From the NCBI GenBank assembly GCA_009746045.1, contig RPFO01000670.1, positions 1,468,954-1,532,953 on the forward strand: DNA of 64,000 bases, written 5' to 3'. Source of the DNA: Mesostigma viride (lineage: Eukaryota; Streptophyta; Mesostigmatophyceae; Mesostigmatales; Mesostigmataceae). This document shows positions 36,288 to 47,900 of this stretch, in pieces. The stretch's first letter is position 1. Each line of letters opens with the position of its first letter. Both the position numbers and the translations under genes were made by a program. The notes beneath the pieces are model-generated. The model was given only the letters and a program-made list of their open reading frames with translations. It ran no database searches and was not told the DNA's origin.

Positions 36288-36700
36288 AATAAATAAATAA
36301 ATTAGACTCGTGCTCCCGTTGGGGAGTCACGGAGCATTAACCCCGATGGATGGATGGATGGATGGATGGATGGGTGCAAGAAGTCCTACCGGTCTAATCT
36401 ATCTACATCAGCTACCTACAACATCTATCAAAACAGCATCACTAACTACAAACACGAGCTACCATGGTCCGGATTCTCCCGATTTCTGGCCTGCGCTGGT
36501 TGTCTCCTTGATGGAATACAGGAAATAAAGGAATAATCTATAAAACCCTAGCTACTCTACTCAGCAAAGCACCCCTTCCTCCTGGGGGGGGGGGGGGGCT
36601 TGCCCACAGGGGCTGGCGTGTGGGCCTTGACAGTGGTCTGCCACCTCTTCTTGTTCTGCAAAGCAGTCCAAGCAAGAGAGAGGGAGGCCTGCATGGAGGG
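36288..36700 (-). mobile_element. LINE 3' end, copy on the minus strand
   Basis: Minus-strand translation near 36680-36545 gives NKKRWQTTVKAHTP..VGKPPPPPRRKG before a stop, matching the C-terminus of the LINE at 4450-5362. Downstream on the minus strand come the 'ctccccaacggg' tail signature (36316-36330) and a short (TTTA)n tail (36288-36303). A (GGAT)n run at 36349-36373 sits inside it. Confidence 0.7.
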
Positions 36701-37138
36701 AGATTAACAGCAAACCTCTTGAAGCCATGTGCAACGTATCTGATACAAATCAAAAAGCCTGACTGGTCATGTGTCTGAATTACAAGTTCAAGCATGGCAG
36801 GCTTGTTTGAAGAGCAATATCCATAAGATCACAACCAGCCGTAGCCATTCAAGAGTCCATCCTGACCATGCACGTAATTATTTAGTTAATTCATTATATC
36901 CTGTGCAGTCTCGCTATCGCACGTGCACCCTTCATGCCTGTGCCTGGAGATCTTGTCCTCTTCACCAAACGCCATGCGTCCAGGAATAGTTGTCTCACTT
37001 AATAGATAAGAAATGGTCGTCTCACTAGGTAAAAGTGACCAGAAAGAGCTCCCAAGATTTCCCCACATACTCATCCGCTCTTCATTGGTGACCGCAGCCC
37101 AATGCATGCTCGCCAGCTGCCGTGCGCGCCCGCCGAGG

Positions 37139-40100
37139 CTACAATGACTTGCGATGCAACGCAGCGGCGCCGCTCTCCTCCCACTCCTCTGCAGTCACCC
37201 ACATGGACTTGAACGTGGTCAAGCTGGACAAGATCGATCCCCCGATCCATGTGCTGTGTACACGCTCCGGCGGCGCAAAGATGCGGATCTTCAAACCCTT
37301 GGGCGCACCTGCCTTGGCCTCCGCAAGCAGCCGGCTCCCGAACCCACGGAACATGGTCGACCCGCCGCTGAGCACGATGGTAGAGTAGAGCAGCCGGCGC
37401 AGGTCCAGGTCCGCCAGCGCGATACTGTCCATGACCGTCTGGTGCACACCAGGGCACTCGCTGCCAATCAAGCTGGGCCGGAAGAGCACCTCGGGCGCAC
37501 GGAAACGCTCTGCACCCAGGGTGATGGTGTTCCCGTCCGGCAGCTCGTACGCCTCCCTGGCACCCCCCTGGCGGCTGGCCTCGGCCTCCTCCTCGGCCGC
37601 AGGGTCGGCCGCCACGTAGCAGAGCTTCTCCTTGATCTCCCGCACGACTTCCTTCTCGCTCGACGTGGTCAGCGAGTGGCCCGCCTTGCGCAGCAGCAGC
37701 TGCAGCCGTTCCGTCACGTCGCGCCCCGCCACGTCCACGCGGCCGATGGCGTGCGGGAGCGCAAACCCCTCGAACACGGGCACCGCGTGGCTGGTGCCGT
37801 CGCCCACGTCGAGCACGAGCCCCGTGGTGCGGCCGCTAGCATAGAGCGCGAGCACGGCCTGCACAGAGAGGAACATGCTGGGCACGTTGAAGCTTTCGAA
37901 CATGACCTGCGCCAGGCGCTCGCGGTGGCCCCGCGGGTTGAGGGGGGCCTCCGTCATCAGCACAGGGTGCTCCTCCGACTGAGGAGGGGGGAAGAAAAGG
38001 GCGGAGAGGAGGGGGTGGAAGGGAGGGGAGGAAGGGGGGGGGGAACAGGGGCCAGATATGATGTGGATGCCAGCAGCAGTTGGGGAACATGACCAACACA
38101 TCAGCCATCTCACAGGGGTGCATGCAAGGGCGGTGCGGGAGTGATGGGCCCAGTGCCAGCCTCCCTGCATGCATCCTAAGCCGGGGACAGCGCGTGTGAT
38201 CGTTGCGGAGAGGGAGCGCGCCGGGGACAGCGTCGAGAAACGCGCGCGGATGAGTGGACAACCGCACAGGTATGCCCGCTGAAAGGCATGTGGCCGTTTC
38301 CATTCATACACAGGTATGCCCGCTGAAAGGCATGTGGCCGTTTCCATTCATACACAGGCATGCCCGCTGAAAGGCATGTGGCCGTTTCCATTCATACACA
38401 GGTATGCCCGCTGAAAGGCATGTGGCCGTTTCCATTCATACACAGGTATGCCCGCTGAAAGGCATGTGGCCGTTTCCATTCATACACAGGCATGCCCGCT
38501 GAAAGGCATGTTCGCATGTGAGGATTCACAGGCATGCGTTACCACGGCATTGTGCTTCAATTTTCTAGTCGCTGCCACATGTATGTCCGACAGACAAAGC
38601 ACCACAGATAGAAACGAGGGCACAAGAACCCTCGGTCGCTCTTAGGGGTGCCCAACCAGGGAAGCAATGCCAGGATTATTTTTGCCCTTTAGGGTGCCCA
38701 ACCAGGTAAGAAATGCCAGGATTATTTTTGCCCCTTGGGGAGCGCAACCAGGTAAGAAATGCCAGGATTATTTTTGCCCCTTGGGGAGCGCAACCAGGTA
38801 AGCAATGCCAGGATTATTCTCGCCCTTTGGGGTGCCCAACCAGGGAAGAAATGCCAGGATTATTTTTGCCCTTTGGAGTGCCCAACCAGGTAAGAAATGC
38901 CAGGATTATTTTTGCCCCTTGGGGAGCCCAACCAGGTAAGAAATGCCAGGATTATTCTCGCCCTTTAGGGTTCTCAATTAGGGAAGCAGTGCCAGGACTA
39001 TTCCCCTGATATACTGGAGCTCTCGGTGCTATGCGAGTGCTCTTGGTGGTATTTCCCCACTCATCCGCTATGTGCTTGCTCAACCACATTGTTTCCCCAC
39101 CGGCACTGCTGCAAACCATCTCCAGGCTGTGCATCATCAAATTCGAAACTCTCAAGCCCCCCTTTCCCCGTGAACAAATGCTACTTGTCAATCCGGACAG
39201 CACGCCCTATTGTGGCCCACGTGCGGGTGTTACCTACTAGCACACGTGTGGGTGCCACCCACCTGCACTTGCAACACGTTGTCGTACACGTAGCGCCAGA
39301 GCCGCTCCATATCGTCCCAGTCCTGCACGATGCCGTGCGCTGCGGGCGCATCACGCAGGGACAGGTGGCGCAACGGGGCGCCACGTGCAGGTTTGTCAGC
39401 CATGCACATTGACCGTGCAGACCAGGGTGCCATGCAGGAGTGAGGGGCTCCTGTCGCCCGCTATCCCGCGCCAACAGCAGGTATTACGTGCGCAACACTA
39501 TAGAGTCTGAGGTCCGACGCCACTATAGAGCAGAAGCAACAACTGATTGGGGGCCCCGTCGCATAGCAGGATTTGTAAAACGTTGCCCCCATGAACGAAG
39601 CAACGGTAACGCCCCCATAACAAATAATGCCCACGAACCCTGCCACAAGGAGTTGGCTCCTGCGGGTATCCTGGTAACGCGGCTAGTGGGTGAAAGGTGG
39701 AGGCTGTCATGAGGCTACCCGCAAGGAGGTTGAGGTGGAGGCTACACGCAAAGACGAGAAAAGAAATGGTGCGGGGACCCGACATTTGTCCCTTGACGTT
39801 CGCTGCTTCAACCCGACCCCCCTCACTCACCAACCACCAACCCTACCCCCCTCACTCACCAACCACCAACCCGACCCCCCTCACTCATCAACCACCAACC
39901 CCACCCCCCTCACTCATCAACCACCAACCCTACCCCCCTCACTCATCAACCACCAACCCCACCCCCCTCACTCATCAACCACCACCCCCACCCCCCTCAC
40001 TCATCAACCACCACCCCCACCCCCTCACTCATCAACCACCAACCCCACCCCCTCACTCATCAACCACCACCCCCACCCCCTCACTCATCAACCACCAACC

Positions 40101-43100
40101 CCACCCCCCTCACTCATCAACCACCAACCCTTACCCCCTCACTCATCAACCACCAACCCCACCCCCTCACTCATCAACCACCAACCCTTACCCCCTCACT
40201 CATCAACCACCAACCCAACCCCCTCACTCATCAACCACCTACCCCACCCCCTCACTGATCAACCACCAACCCCACCCCCTCACTCATTAACCACCAACCC
40301 CAACCCCCTCACTCATCAACCACCAACCCCACCCCCCTCACTCATCAACCACCAACCCACCCCCTCACTCATCAACCACCAACCCCACCCCCTCACTCAT
40401 CAACCACCAACCCCACCCCCTCACTCATCAACCACCAACCCCAGCCCCCTCACTCATCAACCACCAACCCCACCCCCCTCACTCATCAACCACCAACCCC
40501 ACCCCCCTCACTCATCAACCACAGAACGAGCCACATCACAGCAGGCGCAGGAGAGTGTCGAGGAGCCGCCTACCTGGCACGTGTCAGTGTCTAGGATGCA
40601 GGCAGCAACTTCCCATTCTGTACAAACGGCTGCAAGGGGCTTTGTTGCATGTCTTCAACAGGCTTCACGGCATGTTCTGAAATCTGCCCGTGCTCCCGCC
40701 GTTTCCATCCATACCGCAGGGCCCCACGCGTCTTGTCCGCACTCACAGCTCTTCTTCCCACGGGTCTTGTCCGCATTCACAGCTCTCCTTCCCACGGTCT
40801 TGTCCGCACTCACAGCTCTCCTTCCCACGCGTCTTGTCCGCACTCACAGCTCTCCTTCCTACGCGTTTTGTCCGCACTCACAGCCTCTCTTCCCACGGGT
40901 CTTGTCCGCACCCACAGCTCTCCTTCCTACGCGTCTTGTCCGCACTCACAGCTCTTCTTCCCACGGGTCTTGTCCGCACCCACAGCTCTGCTTCCCACGG
41001 GACTTGTCCGCACTCACAGCTCTTCTTCCCACCGGTCTTGTCCAGTTGGTGCATGCACCACGGTGGCATGGGTCCTCATTCTTCATGGGCATGGGTATTG
41101 GATCCGGCATGCGCCACATCACCACCGCATACGCAGCTATCCTCAACAGGCTGCGCGACTGTTCTCCTTGCCCCGTGCGTGTTCCCCTTTACACGTGCGT
41201 GCCTCACCCATCATCTTTACCCCGCCCCAACCACGATGGCACAAAGAAAATCGCACGGCCGAACCCATCAGCGCATACAAAGAGCCATCACAAACAACGA
41301 GAGCCACACACGGTCGCCTCACCCATGGGATGGCTGAGCTTCAAGATGCCTCGCAGCGAGCTGGCCTGGTAGTGGTGCGTTGATGGCATGCCAGGCAGGG
41401 GAGCATACACACACAGACACAACACACAGACAGACACATGCACACACACATACACAACACACACACACACGCACGCACACACACACACACAAGAATTGCA
41501 CCACAAGCACACGGCAGTACACGAGTGTCATCTTACCCTGCAAAGCAAGCCCCCTCACCCCATCATGCTCCCCAATGCCACGCCATATATACGCCATTCC
41601 CGTCAGGTGACGCAGGAAACCGTGGTGCAAAAGTTCACAAAACCAGCCCGCTGGGTCCACAAGAACCAACCCTGCAGAACGTGCACTTGAATTCCCACGA
41701 GGAAATAAATGCAGCCAACCCCACAAGCAGATACTTGCATGCATGCATCCCAGCTGCGCCCTGCGCCCACAGGGGCCAGCGCCACGGCCTGGGCTCCCAT
41801 ACTGTCTATCCTTGGTTGGGTGCTGGACAAGGAACCAGCTGGACAGGGACAAGACAAGCCACTCGAAGAACGGACAGAGGGGGCAGAAGACACAGGGGAG
41901 GTTGCCACGCGGTGCATGCGTGCAGCGCACGGCTGCACATCCCTAGCATAGAAATGATGCCCTCCGTCCTGCCTCAATGCACGCTATCATCGACTGCCAT
42001 CCATGCACGCTGCCATCCATGCACGCTGCCATCCATGAATGCTGCCACACGCTACAAAATTTCCCCCCGCGCTCGAAACAGCAGGGGCCGAGGACGGAGG
42101 AGGGAAGGAGAGCACGCAGCGGGGGCCGAGGACGGAGGAGGGAAGGAGAGCACGCAGCAGTGGCCGAGGAAGGAGGAGGGAAGGAAAGCACGCAGCGGGG
42201 GCCGAGGAAGGAGGAGGGAAGGAGAGCACGCAGCAGGGGCCGAGGACGGAGGAGGGAAGGAGAGCACGCAGCAGGGGCCGAGGAAGGAGGGATGGAGAGC
42301 ACGCAGGTCATGCTGTGGGGGAGCCAATGCCACGCTGGTGCCCTTGCCATAGCAAGCCCTTGCTCCAAAAGGCACTGGCCCCTTGCCAGGCAAACAGCCC
42401 CAAACACGCGCTTCCCTTCCACTCCCACAAGCGACACATAACACAGGACGACCTTGTGGGCTACACTGGCCTGTACAAAGGTACGAGCGCAGGTATGCCG
42501 TGACTCTCCCAATCGAAGCATGCAAATGAAACATTCATGAATCACAGCCTGCCTGGTGGGCTACAATGGCCGGCCTTGTGGGGTAGGAAGGCCTGCCAAT
42601 TATTGTGCTTACCTGGGGCCCCACAAACACGTCGCCATCAGCGGCCGCCGCCCCGGCCATCACACGCACGTGCTTGGGCCGGCCCACGCTGCGAGGAGAG
42701 GGAGGGAGGGAGGGAGGGAGGGAGGGAGGGAGGGAGGGAGGGAGGGAGGGAGGGAGGGAGGGAGGGAGGGAGGGAGGGAGGGAGGGAGGGAGGGAGGGAG
42801 GGAGGGAGGAGGAGGGAGGGAGGGAGGGAGGGAGGGAGGGAGGGAGGGAGGGAGGAGGGAGGAGGGAGGGAGGGAGGAGGGAGGGGAGGGAGGGAGGGAG
42901 GGAGGGAGGGAGGGAGGGAGGGAGGAGGGAGGAGGGAGGGAGGGAGGGAGGGAGGGAGGGAGGGAGGAGGGAGGGAGGGAGGGAGGAGGGAGGGAGGGAG
43001 GGAGGGAGGAGGGAGGGAGGGAGGGAGGGAGGGAGGGAGGGGGGGGGGGGGGGAGAGCGAAAAGATTTGCAGCAGCACACGAGTAACATTTCACCGTGGT

Positions 43101-43870
43101 GAACAAGGCCAGCTGTCAGTGTGCTGGCGCTGACAACATCGACGTGCATGACTTGGAGCATTGCGGGGAGCCGAAACCATGTTGGGCAGCGGGCTTGGAC
43201 ACGGGCTAGGGCAGTCAGCAGGTCAAGGCTCATCCCCACTACAGTTGCTAGCAACAACACTACCAGCGGTTCCAATCCCAGGCTTGGCAAAAACACCCCG
43301 GGTGGGAACCCTCACACTGCTGCCCAAGGATCTGAGGCATCGGTGAGGCAATGCATTAAGCATGTAACAACGCTGGTGCCGGCTGGGATACGAACAAGGA
43401 GCGTCAGCAAAGTGTATATACTGGGTTTTGATAGCCCCCTTACATACATGCTCGTCAGAGGAGCAAACGGTACCTGCAGAATCCAGCGCGAGACATGCTA
43501 GACACGCTACGAAGATACATACATGGAGGGAATCGAGGCCTTGGGCGCATTGTCCCCTGCAAACCCTGCCTTGATGACTCCGGAGCCCTGGGGTGAGGAA
43601 GACAAGGTAGGGCAAGGAACACAGCAGCACCGGTGCATGATATAAGGGTCCTCCCTGCCATCCGTACATCGATTGCCTTCATTGCCAACCGCGAGATAAT
43701 GCTTTCGCTAATGCTTAAAAGCAATCAGAAAAACAATCCAATGCCGCGACAGTCATCGAGGTAGCCACAGGCTCGGTCACTAGTGAATGCTCAGTGTGTA
43801 ATCCAGTGAGCCTCGTGCGCCCTCCACTTACGCTGTCAATAACAACGGGCTGATTTGCCAGCCCGTCCAT
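37139..43870 (-). CDS. ACTR1-like: Actin-related protein 1 (centractin), dynactin filament subunit (5 exons)
   Basis: Arp1 forms the short filament of dynactin, the adaptor that links cytoplasmic dynein to cargo. Minus-strand exons: 43870-43832, 43587-43523, 42688-42613, 39460-39263, 37978-37139, giving 405 residues against about 376 in animals. Landmarks: ANQPVVID then [12 protein letters not shown] (phosphate loop 1), [61 protein letters not shown] (loop 2), [13 protein letters not shown], and the Arp1-type end with WIGGSIL..FKSMWV and HRKSL. These favour Arp1 over conventional actin. The usual Asn after VVID is Ser. The acceptor of exon 4 is uncertain: the phase-consistent choice (39460) adds about 25 residues before the RG...LSLR segment. 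Introns carry many minisatellites. Confidence 0.85.
38267..38530. repeat. 44-bp minisatellite, 6 copies (Arp1 intron 4)
   Basis: Units begin 'caggtatgcccgctgaaagg' and recur exactly every 44 bases at 38267, 38311, 38355, 38399, 38443 and 38487. Confidence 0.95.
38645..39000. repeat. About 49-bp minisatellite, about 7 copies (Arp1 intron 4)
   Basis: Units contain 'caaccaggtaagaaatgcc' and 'aggattatttttgcc'. They lie within 270 bases of the donor of Arp1 exon 4. Confidence 0.92.
39832..40524. repeat. 29-30-bp minisatellite, about 24 copies (Arp1 intron 3)
   Basis: Units are built on 'ctcactcatcaaccacca' plus a C-rich part whose length slips between four and six C. The long proline-rich frames through it are artefacts. 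Confidence 0.93.
40724..41045. repeat. 33-bp minisatellite, about 10 copies (Arp1 intron 3)
   Basis: Units contain 'cttgtccgcactcacagctc' followed by a TTCCCAC block with several point variants. Confidence 0.9.
41405..41495. repeat. (CA)n-rich tract (Arp1 intron 3)
   Basis: Interrupted CA dinucleotides with AGA and GCA variants; no gene. Confidence 0.85.
42082..42305. repeat. 38-bp minisatellite, about 6 copies (Arp1 intron 3)
   Basis: Units contain 'ggggccgagga', 'ggaggagggaagga' and 'gagcacgcagc'. It lies about 300 bases downstream, on the gene strand, of Arp1 exon 3. Confidence 0.9.
42697..43052. repeat. (GGGA)n array abutting the Arp1 exon 3 acceptor
   Basis: About 85 GGGA units with GGA slips, ending in poly-G. 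On the gene strand this is a 350-base CCCT pyrimidine tract that ends 8 bases before the acceptor CAG at 42689. Confidence 0.95.
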
Positions 43871-44955
43871 ATCTCTAGATTGTCAATGGACCAGGATCAC
43901 GCCCCCAATTTTCCGGGTATTATTCACAGCCGGTATCTGTCACAAAAAGACATGTGCCTAACGTGCATTTATCCAAACTAGCAATGTTCCAGAGTATTGG
44001 AGCATGAAGGGATTCCCATCCCTCTGACTTTCGTACTGCCGCCCTATAAATAAAAATCTGATAAAACTTAAGCAACCGTGTCGTTTATACTCTAATTTAA
44101 ATTGCTGCATTCATTCTGAAAAATCACAGGCGCCTGCCGGATGAGCATAGCTTAATTATTATCACAAGAAATTCGAAGGCGTGCGGTAGCGTATGTCTCG
44201 CTCGCGTTTCTTCCCGTCTGCCTGCCCCGTGCAAGCTAAGGGAAATGGCTCTTGCCTGAATCGTACAAGCGAATTCCTGGCACGATACGGTGAAGTCGAC
44301 GGACATTTCCAGTAGGATCAGTCAGGTGACCTCAGGAGGTACACCCGTAGTAGTGTGTGGGCGGTTCCGCTTACACCCGTAGTAGTGTATTCAGCCGTTC
44401 ACATCCATGCGCCAAGTTGCAATGAACCGGCGCGGGAATCAACTCAACTCAACTCATCAACTCAACATCCATGCGATGCCAGGTGGACAACCGTACCACG
44501 TTCAAGAGCAGAAGGTTAGTATAAAATTCTTCGCTGAAGCTGGGATCCAACTGAACTCAACTGAACTGAACTGAACTTTGACTGCTCGTCGCACGCAGCA
44601 TAAACATTTTGCTGGCGTTCGCCATTTGCGCGCGAAGATCCCCTCCTTGCGAGGCCGAAAGGCTATCCGACGTGGCCACGAAAATTTATCACCGTGACGA
44701 AGAGGGTCATCGTTGGGCAGCCTATGACATTGGCAAATGGAGTGACGTTATGGCTTTTACTTTGCATGAAAACAGATGAATGTATGGCGAATCGTAAGCG
44801 CCAATTAGAGTTCATGCTCCCATGTGCTCGTGCGTGTAGATATACGCAGCTCCTGCGTTCATCTGGTGCGGTCGGGAATTGATTTGGCCATCTTGTTGCG
44901 TCGAGATCGACTTGGTATAGTTTGTTCACGTCCATTGCCAGTCGTAGTCAACACC
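43871..44955. other. Divergent spacer between the Arp1 and HIBADH starts
   Basis: Likely bidirectional promoter region. It contains CAACT/CTGAA pentamer runs (about 44445-44470 and 44550-44577), but no core promoter element I can name. Confidence 0.45.
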
Positions 44956-47900
44956 ATGTTACGATTTGCACGGCTAGCTGGCCAGCATGTCCTTTGCAAA
45001 AATAGCCAGCGTCTCGTATCGGTAAGTTGCTGTCACCTTCCCTTTGGATCTTGCTCCCGCTCCTAAGCAGCGTTGGCCCAAAAGTGATCATTAGTGACCA
45101 GTCACAGACCAGCTGCTCTCCTTAATCCCCTTGGCTGGCCAGCAAGCGCTCACTGCCTGCTGGGCATGTAGGATTTGTGATGAAATCGGATGCAGAGCGG
45201 CTGCCATTCCCTGTCCGGACTGTGTACCGTACATCGTCGCTAGCGGCAATTGCGATAGACGCTAACTCGCACGCATGCATGCACCTGCACACGTGCATGC
45301 ATCACAATTGCCGGGCCGCAGACGATGGCTTCCAACCCAGAGCTTGGCTTCATCGGCCTGGGCAACATGGGCTCCCGTATGGCCGCGAATCTGCTGCGTA
45401 AGGGGTACCGCCTGGTGGTCCACGACAAGAGCACCTCCGCCGTCGACGACGCGCGTGCCCTGGGTGCGACCGTTGGTCACACGCCGTCCGACGTGGCGTC
45501 GAGGAGCGAGATTGTCTTCACGATGCTACCCTCGACGCCGCATGTACGATGCGATGGGGTGTGGGTGGGGCAGGGGAATTGGGCACGCAATGAGGTTCTA
45601 AGCAGGCCAGATATTCTCGCTTGTCACCAGATGTTCTCGCTTGTCAGCAGATGTTCTCGCTTGTCAGCAGATTTTCTCACTTGTCAGCAGATGGTCTCGC
45701 TTGTCAGCAGATTTTCTCACTTGTCAGCAGATGGTCTCGGTTGTCAGCGGATGTTATCGCTTTTCAACAGCGAGCCTAGAATGTGCTTTGGGTGCCTAGA
45801 GTGAGTACAACGGTTTGACGTCCTCTGTACAGTAAACAAACAACCGGTGTGCATATCATAACGGTCCGCACGTAAGCATGGCCGGCCCTGCCCGGTACCG
45901 TCTCCGTATTGATACTGGGAGGAGGAGGACGGGGCAGGGGGTAGGAGGGGGCAAAGATGAGGGTGCGGCTGGTGGCTGGGTGGTGAGGATGCCGGCTCGA
46001 GCCTAGCCGATAAATCGCTGTGCTAACGGCGACCTTACCGACATGAACTGGCGCTAGTGAACAAAGCAGTTGCTGGTTAGCCCATGTTCTGTCCTCGTGT
46101 CATCATCCAACAGCAGCCGTGTCATCCAACAGCAGCTGTGTCATCCAACGGCTGGCACCTTCCTCCTACGCAGCATGTGCCGGATGCTGCTGTCCCTCAC
46201 CGCATGCAGGCGCAGGGCCGGTGCATGTCCCCGTGTTACCTGCTTCCCATCCTTCTGCTTCCATCCGCGTGTCACCTGCTTCCCTGCTGCCGCCGGTCCT
46301 GGTGCCTTGCTCCTACCCCTTGCCACCACCTACCCCGATGGTGTCATCTCTCACTCCACTCCCCCATCGGGCACATTCACGGGTTTATTTTGGTACAGGT
46401 GGACGAGGTCTATTTTGGGGAACACGGCATCCTCTCCTCCCACCCCGGTGCGGCCCCCCGCCTGCGCGCCCGCCTGCTGGTGGACATGTCGACCATCCAC
46501 CCGTCCATGTCGCGGCGACTAGCGCAAGAGGTCCAGGCTCGACGGGACCATCCCGCAGGTCGGTATTCCTCCATGGCTCCTGGCACCTGGGGTAGCACCA
46601 ACTACATGGCCAGGGACAACACCATTTATGTGGCAGGCGATGGCACCCAACTAGTCGGTGGCTGGGGAGCTTCCCTGCATGGTGGAGGTGTCAAACTGGG
46701 CACGCGCGTGTCTGGTCTCTGTGTTCTAATGATTTGGAATGCACGCTTCCTGTCTGCTCTTTTGAGACTGTCTTGAGAAAGGGAGAGGGACGGCTTCTAT
46801 TTCCCTTTATCCAGGTTCTCGCAATTCCAGCAGGTCTTGTCCTCGTCAGCCAGTGCACCAACCGTTCCCAACCGTTCCCAACCGGGGTAGTTACTGTTGC
46901 TACTGCTATCACCAGCCACCTACACCTTCAGCACATCCGCCATGGCTTCCGAGGGTGCGCAGCCCATCCATCATCTCAGCCTATCTCTCAACTGCATCCT
47001 ACCCTCCCGGTTTCCCTTCCTCCTCATGCGGGCCCCTGCCTACACCAATGCCTGGCCCTGCCTACACAACTGCCTGCCCCTGCCTACACCACTGCCTGCC
47101 TCTGCTACGGCAGCGGAAAGCTCGTCCGCGGGCGCGCCCCCTCTGGCGGTTCTGGACGCTCCAGTGTCGGGGGGTGTCACGGGTGCGGAGGCGGCCTCCC
47201 TCACGTTCATGGTAGGATGCATGGGCACCCCAGGGTCGCGTGCACTCTATGGCCGCATGCACCCCATGGCGACCACATCCACCCCATGGTCCTAGGCGCC
47301 AGTATTGCGCAATAGTGGGCCAGCTGCGCACGCACACTACCCATGTGTGGCGCAGGGCTGGTGGCGCAGCTTCTGAAATATGTTTGGCAGCTTCTGAAAT
47401 ATGTTTGGCAGCTTCTGAAAGATGTTTGGCAGCTTCTGAAAGATGTTTGGCAGCTTCTGAAAGATGTTTGGCAGCTTCTGAAAGATGTTTGGCAGCTCCT
47501 GAAAGATGTTTGGCAGCTTCTGAAAGATGCTTGGCATTCGTCGGCCCCATCCCAGGTGGCGCTCATGGGGTGATGGGGCAAGGACAGCTGCGGGGTAGGA
47601 TAGTGGTGCCGCTTCAGGTGTCTTGCATCCCTTGCAGCAAGGGACCACGGCCATGCGTGCATGGGTAAATGGTTGATCTGCCATCGTATCTGCCATCGTA
47701 CAGGGCCAGTGGGATGATGCCATCCAAGGTAGCCAGGCATGGCGACCTGGTCGCAGAGCAGTGTCTGGGGCCTACCCTGTGCCGCACACTGACGCCACGC
47801 GTAGCACCCAAAACACAGTGGCGGACTGCGGCGATGCGCATCCGTGGCAGCGACAGTGACACCGCGTTGTTCTTACTGCTACCGCTACCATTTTTGGTGT

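Noticed and set aside
39390..39440. A U12 AT-AC intron before Arp1 exon 4
   Set aside because: The preceding exon ends at a strong GTAAGC donor and no U12 branch-point consensus is visible, so an AC-ending acceptor is not supported.
39690..41372. A 560-codon plus-strand frame, proline-, threonine- and serine-rich
   Set aside because: It reads through two minisatellites lying in Arp1 intron 3 on the opposite strand; it has no start context, domain or splice support.
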